In this document: piece after piece, positions 9,792 to 19,357 of the stretch | Numbering within the stretch: position 1 is the first letter of the stretch | How the letters are laid out: the number at the start of each line of letters is the position of its first letter | NCBI GenBank assembly: GCA_030425185.1 | Contig: JAUIAU010000010.1 | Coordinates: 1-64,000 of the forward strand | Source: Alphaproteobacteria bacterium | GTDB taxonomy: Bacteria; Pseudomonadota; Alphaproteobacteria; Rhodobacterales; Rhodobacteraceae | Direction: 5' to 3' | Length of the DNA: 64,000 nt | Program-made: the position numbers and the translations under genes | Notes under the pieces: model-generated | What the model was told of the DNA's origin: nothing | What the model saw: only the letters and a program-made list of their open reading frames with translations | Databases searched by the model: none

Positions 9792-10026
9792 GGCGACGCT
9801 CGGCACCGTCTTTCAGCGGAACGCCTGAGGGTGTCCTTGCCGCCTACCGGCTTCCCGCAGCGCGGCAGGACGTCCACGTCCCGCACCCGCGGTGTCCCCA
9901 TCGCCCCCCGGGACCCGTTGTCCCCGCCACGCGGGGCAGGTCTGGCCGCAAAGCAGGACAGGTCCTGCCAGTCTCCTGCCGCCGATCTCCGGCCCGCCCC
10001 GCCCGGGCGACCGGTCCCGCCGCCCG

Positions 10027-10464
10027 TCAGACCTCCAGCCAGATCGTCACCGGCCCGTCATTGACCAGCGACACCGCCATGTCGGCCCCGAAACGCCCGG
10101 TCGCGACCGGCACGCCGAGCGCCTGCAGCGCGGCCGCCGTCGCTTCGTAGAGCCGTGCGCCCTCGTCCGGCGGGGCGGCGGTCGAAAAGCCGGGCCGGTT
10201 CCCCGAGCGCGTGTCGGCCGCCAGCGTGAACTGCGAGACCACCAGCGCCGCGCCGCCGATGTCCAGCAGCGAGCGGTTCATCTTCCCCGCCTCGTCCTTG
10301 AAAATCCGCAGCTTGGCGATCTTCGCGGCCAGCGCCGCCGGTTTCTCCGGCCCGTCGCCCTGCATCGCGCAGACCAGCGCCAGCACGCCCGGCCCGATCT
10401 CGCCGATCACGGCGCCGCCGACCTCGACCCGCGCCATGCTGACGCGCTGGATCAGCGCCCTCAC
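10027..10464 (-). CDS. dtd: D-aminoacyl-tRNA deacylase (GTG start)
   Basis: [31 protein letters not shown]...[25 protein letters not shown]. Confidence 0.9.
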   Translation of the reverse strand: MRALIQRVSMARVEVGGAVIGEIGPGVLALVCAMQGDGPEKPAALAAKIAKLRIFKDEAGKMNRSLLDIGGAALVVSQFTLAADTRSGNRPGFSTAAPPDEGARLYEATAAALQALGVPVATGRFGADMAVSLVNDGPVTIWLEV

Positions 10465-11384
10465 AGCTCGGCCCGGCGGGGCGGGTTGGCCCCGGCGCGC
10501 GAGACCGTGACCGCCGCCGCGCGCACGCCGAGGTCGAGCGCGGCCCGCAGCCCGTCCTCCGGCAGTCCCGCCGCCAGCGCGTCGCGGCTCAGAAGCCCCG
10601 CGTCGTTCAGCCCGGCCAGCAGCCCGGCGTTGAACGTGTCGCCCGCGCCGACGGTATCGACCACTTCGACCCGTCGCGCCGCAACGCGGACCGCGCCGCC
10701 TGCGGTGTACCCGGTCACGCCCTCCGCGCCCTCGGTGATGCAGACCAGTTTCGGCCCCTTCGCCAGCACCGCGCTTGCCAGCGCCGCAAGGTCGCCCGGC
10801 CCGAACAGCCAGTGCAGGTCCTCGTCCGACAGTTTCACGATGTCCGACGCCGCCAGCATCCGGTCGATCCGGGCGCGATAGACGGCCTCGTCGCGGATAA
10901 AGCCGGGGCGCACGTTCGGGTCCAGCATGATGACCCGCCGCCCGGCCTCGCGCAGGCAGAGCGTCTCGTAGCTCCGCGCGCAGGGCTCGACCGCCAGCGA
11001 GATGCCCCCGAAGAACAGCGCCTCGACCCCGTCGAGATCGCCGGGCAGGTCCGCCTCGGCCAGCATCCGCCCCGCCGTGCCCTCGTCGTAGAAGGCGTAG
11101 CGCGCCTGCCCGTCGGTCAGCGTCACGAAGGCCAGCGTCGTGGGCCGGTCCGAGCGCGCGGCGCGTCCCGCGTCCACGCCGCTGTCGGCCAGCGCCGCCT
11201 CCAGCACCTGCCCGAAGAGGTCGGTCGAGAGCCCGGTGAAGAACCCGGTCGGTGTGCCCAGCCGCCCCAGCGCGATGGCGGTGTTGAACACCGCGCCGCC
11301 CGCGTAGGGGGCAAAGGCCGCCTCGCCCGAGACCGCCGTGCGCGGCAGCATGTCGATCAGGGCCTCGCCCGCACACAGGATCAT
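10461..11384 (-). CDS. PfkB family carbohydrate kinase (fructokinase-like)
   Basis: [13 protein letters not shown]... and [21 protein letters not shown]. Confidence 0.88.
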   Translation of the reverse strand: MILCAGEALIDMLPRTAVSGEAAFAPYAGGAVFNTAIALGRLGTPTGFFTGLSTDLFGQVLEAALADSGVDAGRAARSDRPTTLAFVTLTDGQARYAFYDEGTAGRMLAEADLPGDLDGVEALFFGGISLAVEPCARSYETLCLREAGRRVIMLDPNVRPGFIRDEAVYRARIDRMLAASDIVKLSDEDLHWLFGPGDLAALASAVLAKGPKLVCITEGAEGVTGYTAGGAVRVAARRVEVVDTVGAGDTFNAGLLAGLNDAGLLSRDALAAGLPEDGLRAALDLGVRAAAVTVSRAGANPPRRAEL

Positions 11385-11486
11385 CGCCGTCTCTCCCTTC
11401 CGCGCCGTCCCCGACGCGTTCCGTTATCGCTAACATCGGCCTCTTGGCTAGCGTCACCAGGCACGCGGCGCAATCCCGACGTGGCC

Positions 11487-12614
11487 TCAGTTGCCGCCTT
11501 TCGCCGCCAGGATCGCGCCGATGATGCCGGCCACCAGCAGGCCCAGCACCACCGCACCCGCGATCTTCCACGCCGACCAGGGGCGTTCGCCCTGCACCTT
11601 GCCGGTCTGCCCGTTCACCACGAAGCGATAGGTCTTGCCGCGATACTTGTAGGCCGCGATCCAGACCGGCAGCAGCACATGCTTGAAGGTGACCGCACTG
11701 ACGTCGGTGTCGACCCGGTGCACCTGTTGCCGATCCCCGCCGATGTCGAACTTCACGTCGCGCAGGATCACCCGGTCCATGTAGGCCCGCGCGGTATCGA
11801 GGCCCTCGGGCAGCTCGACGGTATAGGCCTCGGCCCGGAATCCGGCGAGGATCTCGGGCGTGTAGGGCGTCATCTCGGACAGGTCCCAGGGCTCGAGCGC
11901 GTCGGTCAGGTCGCGCGGCAGCGAGCGCGACGCCAGCACCAGCACGTCGTCGAAGAACCGCGCGACCCGGCCGCTGACCGGGGTCCAGCGGACCTTCTGG
12001 ACCTGCACGCTCTCCATCTTGCCGTCGCGCATCCGGCTTTCGGTCACGTAGTAGACCGTTCCGCGCTGGCCGGAATAGCTGCTCTTGGTCTGGGCGTCGT
12101 AGGTCCAGAACGGGACGTAGATCCCCTCCAGCCGCCGCCCCTTGCGGGCGTATTGCTGCAGGCCGTTCGGCGCGAACCAGAGCCGCCCGAGCCAGTCGGT
12201 CATCGCCTGCTTGGCCGTCCGTTCGTCCAGCGCGAAGGGCAGCACGCCCTTCGGCTTGATGTGCCGGCTCTCGCCGGTGTCGGCCACCACGGGCGTCGCG
12301 CAGAACGGGCATTCGGTGGCATGGACCGCCGGGTCGAACTCGACCTGCGCGGCGCAGTTCGGGCAGGTGGTGACGCGGGTCACCTCGGTCTCGGCGACGT
12401 CGAGCCCCTTCAGCGCCGCGAGATAGTCGATCTCGAGGATCTTGCCGGGGGCGGGGGCCATGCCCTCGATCGCCTGCCGGTGGCCGCAGTGGTCACAGAC
12501 CAGCTCGGTCGCGCCGGGCTGGTAGCGCAGGTCCGCACCGCAGGCCTCGCAGGGGAAGCGGTGCAGGTCCTTCGGTGCGGGCGGAGGGGGCGGGGCCGCC
12601 GTCGTGTCGCTCAT
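11487..12614 (-). CDS. TFIIB-type zinc-ribbon membrane protein (YdjG-like)
   Basis: CxxC pairs ([41 protein letters not shown]...ECPFCATPV) and a C-terminal TM. Confidence 0.7.
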   Translation of the reverse strand: MSDTTAAPPPPPAPKDLHRFPCEACGADLRYQPGATELVCDHCGHRQAIEGMAPAPGKILEIDYLAALKGLDVAETEVTRVTTCPNCAAQVEFDPAVHATECPFCATPVVADTGESRHIKPKGVLPFALDERTAKQAMTDWLGRLWFAPNGLQQYARKGRRLEGIYVPFWTYDAQTKSSYSGQRGTVYYVTESRMRDGKMESVQVQKVRWTPVSGRVARFFDDVLVLASRSLPRDLTDALEPWDLSEMTPYTPEILAGFRAEAYTVELPEGLDTARAYMDRVILRDVKFDIGGDRQQVHRVDTDVSAVTFKHVLLPVWIAAYKYRGKTYRFVVNGQTGKVQGERPWSAWKIAGAVVLGLLVAGIIGAILAAKGGN

Positions 12615-12621
12615 GGCCGCC

Positions 12622-13746
12622 TCAGACGCCGGGCGGCGGGGGCGGCGGCAGCACGGTGAAGAGCTGCGCCAGCTCGGTCACCTCCTCGGCCTTCTTCCAG
12701 CCGTCCTGGCCCTGCGTCCAGACGAAGGTCTCGCGGGTCAGGGTGCCCTCGGTTACCATCCGCCCCAGCGACGCCTTCGAGAACGGGCCCTTGGTCGCGC
12801 CGTTCTCGGCGATGTGCCAGACGTGCTCGACCGGCGGCGGGGGCGGCGGCGGCGGGGCGGCTGCCGCCGGGGCCGCGGGCCGCGCACCCCACGGCCCTTG
12901 CGCCATCTGCGCGCCCATCGCCATGCCGAGCCCCGCGCCGATCCCGGCGCCCATGCCGCCGTCGCCACCCGGGTTCTGGGCCGCTGCCGTCATCGCCTGC
13001 GCGGCCGAGAACTGCTGGAACTTCGCCAGGTCGCCGACGATCCCCATCGAGGTGCGCTTGTCGAGCATCCCCTCGACCTCGGGCGGCAGCGAGATGTTCT
13101 CGATGTAGAGCTCGGGGATCGCCAGACCGTAGGCCTCGACCGCCGGGTTGATCGCCCCGGTCACCAGCTTGCCCAGGTCGGCGGTGTTGGCCGCCATGTC
13201 GAGCACCGGGATCTGCGAGCCGGCCAGCACCCGGCTGACCTCCTGCACGATGATGTTGCGGATCTGGAAGCTGATCTCGTCAGCCGTGAACTCGCCGTCG
13301 GTGCCGACGATCTCGGACATGAAGCGCCCGGCATCCTTGACCCGGATCGAGTAGGTCCCGAACGCCCGCAGCCGCACCGGCCCGAACTCCGGGTCACGGG
13401 TCATGATCGGGTTCTTCGTGCCCCATTTCAGGTCGTTGAAGCGGGTGGTGCTGACGAAATAGATCTCGCTCTTGAACGGCGACTTGAAGCCGTGGTCCCA
13501 GTGCTGGAGCGAGGTCATGATCGGCATGTTGTTGGTCTCGAGCATGTAGAGACCGGGCGTGAACACGTCCGCCATCTGTCCCTCATGGATGAAGACCGCG
13601 ACCTGCCCCTCGCGCACCGTCAGCTTGGCGCCGTACTTGATCTCGTGGCCCTCGCGCTCGAAGCGCCAGACCATCGTGTCGCGGGTGTCGTCGGTCCACT
13701 CGATGACGTCGATGAACTGACCGGAGAGGAAGTCGAAGATGGGCAT
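12622..13746 (-). CDS. SPFH domain protein (YdjI-like) with C-terminal GYF_2-like domain
   Basis: MPIFDFLSGQFIDVIEWTDDTRDTMVWRFEREGHEIKYGAKLTVREGQVAVFIHEGQ; C-terminal VWHIAENGATKGPFSKASLGRMVTEG. Confidence 0.85.
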   Translation of the reverse strand: MPIFDFLSGQFIDVIEWTDDTRDTMVWRFEREGHEIKYGAKLTVREGQVAVFIHEGQMADVFTPGLYMLETNNMPIMTSLQHWDHGFKSPFKSEIYFVSTTRFNDLKWGTKNPIMTRDPEFGPVRLRAFGTYSIRVKDAGRFMSEIVGTDGEFTADEISFQIRNIIVQEVSRVLAGSQIPVLDMAANTADLGKLVTGAINPAVEAYGLAIPELYIENISLPPEVEGMLDKRTSMGIVGDLAKFQQFSAAQAMTAAAQNPGGDGGMGAGIGAGLGMAMGAQMAQGPWGARPAAPAAAAPPPPPPPPVEHVWHIAENGATKGPFSKASLGRMVTEGTLTRETFVWTQGQDGWKKAEEVTELAQLFTVLPPPPPPGV

Positions 13747-13754
13747 GGGCGGGT

Positions 13755-13955
13755 CTACTTCTGTTTGGAGGATGCGGACGAAGAGAAGGCTGACCCTCCG
13801 GCAGGGACTTTCCGCGCGCGAGCAGACGCAGCGGCGGATGCGGGTGTCTTCTCTAAGAAGCGCCCGGTCTTCGGTTCCCGGTTGATGGTCGTGCCGGACC
13901 AGCGTTCACCGCCGTTCTTGCCGACCCGGTATCCCTCGTACAACGTCTTAACCAT
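13755..13955 (-). CDS. 66-aa hypothetical protein overlapping the DUF6338-like gene
   Basis: MVKTLYEGYRVGKNGGERWSGTTINREPKTGRFLEKTP; 8-nt overlap with the upstream ORF. Confidence 0.55.
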   Translation of the reverse strand: MVKTLYEGYRVGKNGGERWSGTTINREPKTGRFLEKTPASAAASARARKVPAGGSAFSSSASSKQK

Positions 13956-14565
13956 TCGTATCCTCCTCCAAGGGGATGAACTCGATCGAGCGAAGTTCGG
14001 AGGTGTCTATCCACGCAGACCTGCGCGGATTCACCAGGTGCCATATGCCATCCTCTGCAACAGAGTAGACATCCTCAAGGTAGATTCCGCCCTTTTCTCT
14101 CGGTGCGCTGGCGATTGAGCGCTCTCCGACAAACCCAAAGATCTCCTTCCCGTCCGCAAAACGAAGGATCAGGTATGTCGGACCCGCGAGATCGTCGAAG
14201 GCAAACTCGAATGCCGAATTTACCGGGCGGACGGTCGGCATGACGATGCGTCTGAGCCCCTCAGGAAACCAGCCCCGCGTCGCCAGCCATCCGACGAGTG
14301 CACCCAGCACCATAGGTTGCACGACGTTTTGTAGAACGAGAAACCACGCAGGAGTCGGGGAGGGAAGCGTGCTTTCCAGCCAGCCGAGCGAGCCGAGGGC
14401 AACGATCTGATTGACCAGGCTTAGGATAAGGGACTCGATCAGTGTTTCGTTGATCCGAGGGCGTTCGCCGGCAACGAACCAACTCCGCACGGACATGAAG
14501 ACGAAACCCGCCAGAAAATAGCGGACGAAGAACTCCAGCGTCTCTGGGGCGAGGAGTTGCGTCAT
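13948..14565 (-). CDS. DUF6338-like membrane protein
   Basis: Several TM segments followed by a soluble C-terminus (GPTYLILRFADGKEIFGFVGERSIASAPREKGGIYLEDVY...WHLVNPRRSAWIDTSEL); lower GC than neighbours. Confidence 0.65.
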   Translation of the reverse strand: MTQLLAPETLEFFVRYFLAGFVFMSVRSWFVAGERPRINETLIESLILSLVNQIVALGSLGWLESTLPSPTPAWFLVLQNVVQPMVLGALVGWLATRGWFPEGLRRIVMPTVRPVNSAFEFAFDDLAGPTYLILRFADGKEIFGFVGERSIASAPREKGGIYLEDVYSVAEDGIWHLVNPRRSAWIDTSELRSIEFIPLEEDTNG

Positions 14566-14568
14566 CGA

Positions 14569-15477
14569 TCAGCTTTCCCCGCCGAGCTTTTCGGCGGCGA
14601 GGCGCGTGACGATGGGGCGGGCCTCGGCGGGGGTCATGCCGGGGCGCAGGCGCGGGTCATAGAGGATCGACAGCAGGATCTCGTCATGCGTCGTCAGAAG
14701 CGCGAATTCCTCGTCGTCGTTGAAGATCGAGGGCCGCGCGGCGGGGCTGTCGTTGGCGAGGCCGAGGCCCTGCGCCAGTTCCTCGTGCAGGCAGGACAGC
14801 CGCAGCAGGTCGGGATGTTCGGCCTTGATGACGGCGATCGCCGCCACGTAGGTGTCCGGGTTCGTCCGGTCGGAGAAGGCATAGACCGAGCAATAGGTGT
14901 AGCGGTCCATCCCGGTGATGCTGGCGACCGTCGCCGGATCGATGCCGGGCACCAAGGACCGCAGCAGCGGCTCCGCGGCGCGCTGGCTGTCGGCGTCGAG
15001 GAACAGCACGTGGTAATTCGCGTTGCCGCCCTGCGTGACGCTGATCGGGTGGCCGGTCAGCCGCGACAGGCGCTCGGCGTAGCGGGCCAAGTTGGCGCGG
15101 TCGGTGGCCTCCTGCGCGGCGGGCACGGCGTCCGAGAAGACCGCCCGCATCCGCACCGGCTGCGCCCAGCGGCGCAGGCGCGAGGGCGTCTGCTGCGCCA
15201 CGAAGCGCCCGTTGCGGACGGCATACTCGTCATAAAGCGCGATCCGCTCGAAATTGGCCACCAGCGCGGCCCGGGTGATCGGCGTGTCGGGTCCCCCGCC
15301 GTCGCGACGCAGCAGCCCGCGCGCCAGCAGCCGCTGCTCGGCGGCGCGGTAGTAGTTGGACAGCGCGAGGCTGGCGGCCGAGGGCCGGGTGACCTCTGGC
15401 GCGGCCGGTGCCGCCACCGGGGCGGGCGGCATCTCGCAGCCCGCGAGCGCGGCGACCATGGCCGCCGCGCCCAGCAT
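14569..15477 (-). CDS. DUF2927 domain lipoprotein
   Basis: MLGAAAMVAALAGCEMPP lipobox; LRLSCLHEELAQGLGLANDSPAARPSIFNDDEEFALLTTHDEILLSILYDPRLRPGM. Confidence 0.8.
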   Translation of the reverse strand: MLGAAAMVAALAGCEMPPAPVAAPAAPEVTRPSAASLALSNYYRAAEQRLLARGLLRRDGGGPDTPITRAALVANFERIALYDEYAVRNGRFVAQQTPSRLRRWAQPVRMRAVFSDAVPAAQEATDRANLARYAERLSRLTGHPISVTQGGNANYHVLFLDADSQRAAEPLLRSLVPGIDPATVASITGMDRYTYCSVYAFSDRTNPDTYVAAIAVIKAEHPDLLRLSCLHEELAQGLGLANDSPAARPSIFNDDEEFALLTTHDEILLSILYDPRLRPGMTPAEARPIVTRLAAEKLGGES

Positions 15478-15500
15478 CCGGGTCAGGGGGCGCCGGTGGC

Positions 15501-16691
15501 TCAATTCGGAACCGCCGTTCCGGCCGTGTCGCCGGTCTTGTCGCCGCGTGCCTTGGCGGCGGCGAGCGTGTCGCGCAGTTCGGTTTCCATCTTCTTCAGC
15601 TCGACCTCGGCGGCGGCCCGGCGCGCCTTGCCCTCGTCCGCGATCTGCAGGCTCTCGTTGATCGTGGCGATCAGGTTGGCGTTGGCCGCCTTCACCGCCT
15701 CGATGTCGAAGACGCCGCGCTCCATCTCCTCGCGGATCACCTTGTTGGCCTGCCGCAGGTTCTCGGCATTGGCCTGCAACAGCTCGTTGGTCAGGTCGTT
15801 CGCCTCGCGCACGGCCTTCGCGGCCTCGCCCGAGCGCTGGATGGTGACGGCCTGCGCGAGCTGGGTCTCCCACAGCGGCACCGTGTTGACGAGCGTCGAG
15901 TTGATCTTGGTGACCAGCGACTTGTCGTTCTCCTGCACCAGCCGGATCGAGGGCAGGGACTGCATCGTGACCTGCCGCGTCAGCTTCAGGTCATGCACCC
16001 GGCGCTCCAGGTCGTCGCGGGCCGCGCGCAGGTCGCGCAGTTCCTGCGCGGCCATCACCTGCTGCTCCTCGGGCGCGGCCTCGACGGCGGCGGCCTTGGC
16101 CGGGATCTCGTCGGTGTCGAGAACCCGCAGCTTCTCCTCGCCGGCGGCGATGTAGACCGCGAGCGCGTCGTAGAACTTCAGCGTCTTCTCGTAGAGCACG
16201 TCGAGCGACTTGATGTCCTTCAGCAGGGTGTGCTCATGCGCCAGCAGGTTCTCGGTGATCCGGTCGATCTGGCCCTGCACCTCCTCGTAGCGGGCGGCGA
16301 ACATGGCGATGGGCTTGGCGCGGCCCAGCAGGCGGTCCCACCAGCTCTGCTTGCGCCCGACGCCCAGTTCCTCGGGGTTGAAGCCCCGGATGGTCGAGAC
16401 GATCTCGCGCAGGCTCTCGCCTGCCGGGCCCACGTCCTTGTTGCGCACGTCGGCCAGCATCGCCTGGCTGATCTCCTGCAACTCGGCTTGTGCCGCCGAC
16501 CCGAATCGCACGATCGAGTTGGTATCGCCCATGTCGATCTCGCCCATCGCCTTGCGGATCTCCTCCGCGACGGGCGGCGTCGCCTTCTCAAGCGGCACGA
16601 GCTCGGTCGAGGGCACGGGCAACAGCGCCTGGCTCACCTTCTCCACGTCCTGGAGGGCGGCGGCGGCCTGCTGGCGGACGGTATCGGACAT
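15501..16691 (-). CDS. Toxic anion resistance (TelA-like) protein
   Basis: TelA-family coiled coil; IRGFNPEELGVGRKQSWWDRLLGRAKPIAMFAARYEEVQGQIDRI. Confidence 0.9.
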   Translation of the reverse strand: MSDTVRQQAAAALQDVEKVSQALLPVPSTELVPLEKATPPVAEEIRKAMGEIDMGDTNSIVRFGSAAQAELQEISQAMLADVRNKDVGPAGESLREIVSTIRGFNPEELGVGRKQSWWDRLLGRAKPIAMFAARYEEVQGQIDRITENLLAHEHTLLKDIKSLDVLYEKTLKFYDALAVYIAAGEEKLRVLDTDEIPAKAAAVEAAPEEQQVMAAQELRDLRAARDDLERRVHDLKLTRQVTMQSLPSIRLVQENDKSLVTKINSTLVNTVPLWETQLAQAVTIQRSGEAAKAVREANDLTNELLQANAENLRQANKVIREEMERGVFDIEAVKAANANLIATINESLQIADEGKARRAAAEVELKKMETELRDTLAAAKARGDKTGDTAGTAVPN

Positions 16692-16739
16692 GGTCTCTCT
16701 CCTGTCAGGGAATCGCTTTTTCCGGTGTCTATCGGGTCG

Positions 16740-17633
16740 TCATGTTCGGGCGGTGACGCCCTCGCGGGCGAGGCGGTCGCGCAGGACCCCGATCTCGATA
16801 TCGAGGTCCGAGCGGTCGTCGAGCAGCAGCTTCTCGGTACGCGCGGCAAACTCGTCGCCGAGGTCGCGCAGCAGCGCCAGGTAATCGGCGCGGGCCTGCG
16901 CATCGCGGGTGCGGGCGTAGAAGTCGGCGAACTTGATCGTCGCGTCCCGCGCGCCCAGCAGGTAAACCGACAGGTACTTCCGGGCCGCGGTCAGGTCGCG
17001 CGGATCGGCCTCGACCTTGCGGAACATCGCGCGGGCGCGGGCCTGGAACGCCTCCAGCGCGCGCTCGGCCTCCCGGTCCTTGGCCCGCAGGATCGCGTCC
17101 GACATCGCCGCCAGATGCTCTTCCGCCGCCTCGACGGCGCTGGCGACCCGGTTGGTCTGGAAGGTGTCGACCCCCTCCAGCCCCTTGTCCTTCAGCGGAT
17201 CGGGGCCGAAGGCCGCGAAGTGCAGCGCCGCCCCCAGCACCGCGAAGAGGACCGGCGCCACCAGCCCGGCCTCGTGGCTGATCCCGGCGAGGCCCAGCCC
17301 GATCCCGGTCGCGAGCGAGGCGAGGATCTTGCGCGGCACGGCCGGGCGGCGGGCGATGGTGCGGGCGTCATAGGCCTCCTCGGCCTTCAGCCCCTCGCGC
17401 AACAGCCAGGCCGCCAGCAGCAGGACGCCGACCGCGCCGAGCGCCACCGCCATCATCACCGGCGGCTTGAAGAAGGCCATCGCGAGGATCGGCAGCGGCG
17501 CTGCGAACAGCAGGTTGACCCGCGCCCCGATCTTCGAACGCGTCACCCCCGCGAGGATCGCCGGATCATCGGCGCGCGGGGCCGGACCGGTGCTGCCGCC
17601 GGGCGAGTACTTGCCGCCGTATCGCTGGGCCAT
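16740..17633 (-). CDS. XpaC-like (5-bromo-4-chloroindolyl phosphate hydrolysis) family protein
   Basis: Two TM segments plus coiled coil; RKYLSVYLLGARDATIKFADFYARTRD; adjacent to telA. Confidence 0.75.
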   Translation of the reverse strand: MAQRYGGKYSPGGSTGPAPRADDPAILAGVTRSKIGARVNLLFAAPLPILAMAFFKPPVMMAVALGAVGVLLLAAWLLREGLKAEEAYDARTIARRPAVPRKILASLATGIGLGLAGISHEAGLVAPVLFAVLGAALHFAAFGPDPLKDKGLEGVDTFQTNRVASAVEAAEEHLAAMSDAILRAKDREAERALEAFQARARAMFRKVEADPRDLTAARKYLSVYLLGARDATIKFADFYARTRDAQARADYLALLRDLGDEFAARTEKLLLDDRSDLDIEIGVLRDRLAREGVTART

Positions 17634-17636
17634 CGG

Positions 17637-17720
17637 TCAGAGCCCCCAGCCGAAGCCGGCATAGGCATAGAGCCCCAGGAGCGCGGCATAGGCCACGTAG
17701 CGCAGGCCGGTCGAGGACAT
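17637..17720 (-). CDS. Candidate 27-aa single-TM small protein
   Basis: Reverse-strand ATG...TGA encodes MSSTGLRYVAYAALLGLYAYAGFGWGL, immediately upstream of xpaC. Confidence 0.35.
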   Translation of the reverse strand: MSSTGLRYVAYAALLGLYAYAGFGWGL

Positions 17721-17793
17721 GGCAAGCCTTTCTCTAGCGTCTCGTGCCCGAATATAGGCAATGCGCCCGGCCGCCGCTACAGCCGCGAAGGGG

Positions 17794-18708
17794 TTAACGT
17801 CGCGGGGTTTTCCCCCTCGGGGGGCGCCCGCCCGCGCCGCCGGGCCCCGCCGCCGGTTTCCGCCCCGGCGCCTTGCCGGGTCCCCGGGTCTGCCCCGGCT
17901 TCGGGCCCGCGCCCGGTTTCCCCGGCGTCTTGCCGCGCTGCGCCTTCGGCTTCAGCGGCGCGGGCGCGTCCGGGGCAAGGCCCAGCTGGTCCCGCACGAT
18001 CTTCGGCCGGATCTCCTCGACCTGGCCCGGCTCCAGCCCGTCGAGGCGGAACGGCCCGTAGCTGATCCGGATCAGCCGGTTCACCGCCAGTCCCAGCGCC
18101 GACATCGCCCGCCGGATCTCGCGGTTCTTGCCCTCGCGCAGGCCCACCGTCAGCCAGGCATTCGCCCCCTGCTGGCGGTCGAGCGTCACCTCCATCGGCT
18201 GGAACCGCTCGCCCTCGACCTCGATCCCGCGCCGCAGCCGGTCGAGGAGCGCCTCGTCGGGCTGGCCGTTGACCCGGACCCGGTAGCGCCGGAGCCAGCC
18301 GGTCGAGGGCAGTTCCAGCCGCCGCTTGATTGCGCCGTCATTGGTCAGCAGCAGCAACCCTTCCGAGTTCAGGTCCAGCCGCCCGACCGAGACCACGCGC
18401 GGCATCTCGGGCGGCAGCGCGTCGAACACCGTCTCGCGCCCCTTCTCGTCCTTCGCCGAGGTCACGAGGCCCAGCGGCTTGTAGTACCGCCAGAGCCGCG
18501 GCGGCTCCGGCTCCTTCAGGGGCTGGCCCTCCACGGTGATCCGGTCGCGCTCGGTCACGTTCAGCGCGGGGCTGTCCACGGTCTTGCCGTTCACCGCGAC
18601 CTTGCCGTCTCGGATCATCTCCTCAGCGGCGCGGCGCGAGGCGACACCGGCCCGGGCAAGAACCTTGGCGAGGCGCTCGCCGGGCGGAGGGGAGGGGTCG
18701 GCAGACAT
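17794..18708 (-). CDS. Ribosomal large-subunit pseudouridine synthase (RluB-type)
   Basis: S4 domain (RLAKVLARAGVASRRAAEEMI) and VGRLDLNSEGLLLLTNDG catalytic motif; basic Pro/Gly-rich tail. Confidence 0.88.
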   Translation of the reverse strand: MSADPSPPPGERLAKVLARAGVASRRAAEEMIRDGKVAVNGKTVDSPALNVTERDRITVEGQPLKEPEPPRLWRYYKPLGLVTSAKDEKGRETVFDALPPEMPRVVSVGRLDLNSEGLLLLTNDGAIKRRLELPSTGWLRRYRVRVNGQPDEALLDRLRRGIEVEGERFQPMEVTLDRQQGANAWLTVGLREGKNREIRRAMSALGLAVNRLIRISYGPFRLDGLEPGQVEEIRPKIVRDQLGLAPDAPAPLKPKAQRGKTPGKPGAGPKPGQTRGPGKAPGRKPAAGPGGAGGRPPRGKTPRR

Positions 18709-18753
18709 GGGCGGCCTCTTGCGGGGCGGGAGAATTCCCGGCATCCCCGATCC

Positions 18754-19212
18754 ATGACCCCGTTTCGCCCCCATATGCAAGCCGCGCTCGACGAGGCCCG
18801 CGCCGCCGCCCGGCGCGGCGAGGTGCCGGTGGGCGCGGTCCTGGTGGGCCCGGACGGGCAGGTGCTGGCCCGCGCGGGCAACCGCACGCGCGAAGGCCAC
18901 GACCCCACGGCGCATGCCGAGATCCGGGTGATCCGCGACGCCTGCGCCACCCTCGGGACCGAGCGTCTGCCGGGCTGCGATCTCTACGTCACGCTGGAGC
19001 CCTGCGCGATGTGCGCCGCCGCCATCGCCGCCGCCCGCATCGCCCGGCTCTACTACGGCGCCGACGACCCGAAGTCGGGCGGCGTCCGCCACGGCGCCCG
19101 GGTCTTCGCCCATCCGCAGGCGCACCATGTCCCCGAGGTCTATGACGGTATCGCCGCGCGCGAGGCCGAGGACCTGTTGCGCGACTTCTTCCGGGGACTG
19201 CGCGACAACTGA
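18754..19212 (+). CDS. tadA: tRNA-specific adenosine deaminase / nucleoside deaminase
   Basis: HAEIRVI and LEPCAMCAAAI zinc motifs. Confidence 0.88.
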   Translation: MTPFRPHMQAALDEARAAARRGEVPVGAVLVGPDGQVLARAGNRTREGHDPTAHAEIRVIRDACATLGTERLPGCDLYVTLEPCAMCAAAIAAARIARLYYGADDPKSGGVRHGARVFAHPQAHHVPEVYDGIAAREAEDLLRDFFRGLRDN

Positions 19213-19223
19213 CGCCGCCTGTC

Positions 19224-19347
19224 CTTCTTCTTGGGCGAAATACTCCGGGGGGCGCGCGCCCGCTCGGGCGCGCGGCGGGGGGCAGAGCCCCCCGGTCCGG
19301 CCTGCGGCCGGAGCGCTTCGCGCCTGAGTATTTGGGCCAAGAAGAAG
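19224..19347. repeat. Inverted pair of GAGTATTTnnGCCAAGAAGAAG flanking a hairpin-rich core
   Basis: CTTCTTCTTGGGCGAAATACTC (19224-19245) and GAGTATTTGGGCCAAGAAGAAG (19326-19347); core contains GGGGGGCAGAGCCCCCC and TCCGGCCTGCGGCCGGA. Confidence 0.8.
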
Positions 19348-19357
19348 GGGCGGGCGC

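Noticed and set aside
10812-12659. 615-aa plus-strand ORF
   Set aside because: Antisense to the PfkB kinase and zinc-ribbon genes, which have clear domain signatures on the minus strand.
15408-18065. 885-aa plus-strand ORF
   Set aside because: Antisense shadow of telA, xpaC and the pseudouridine synthase.
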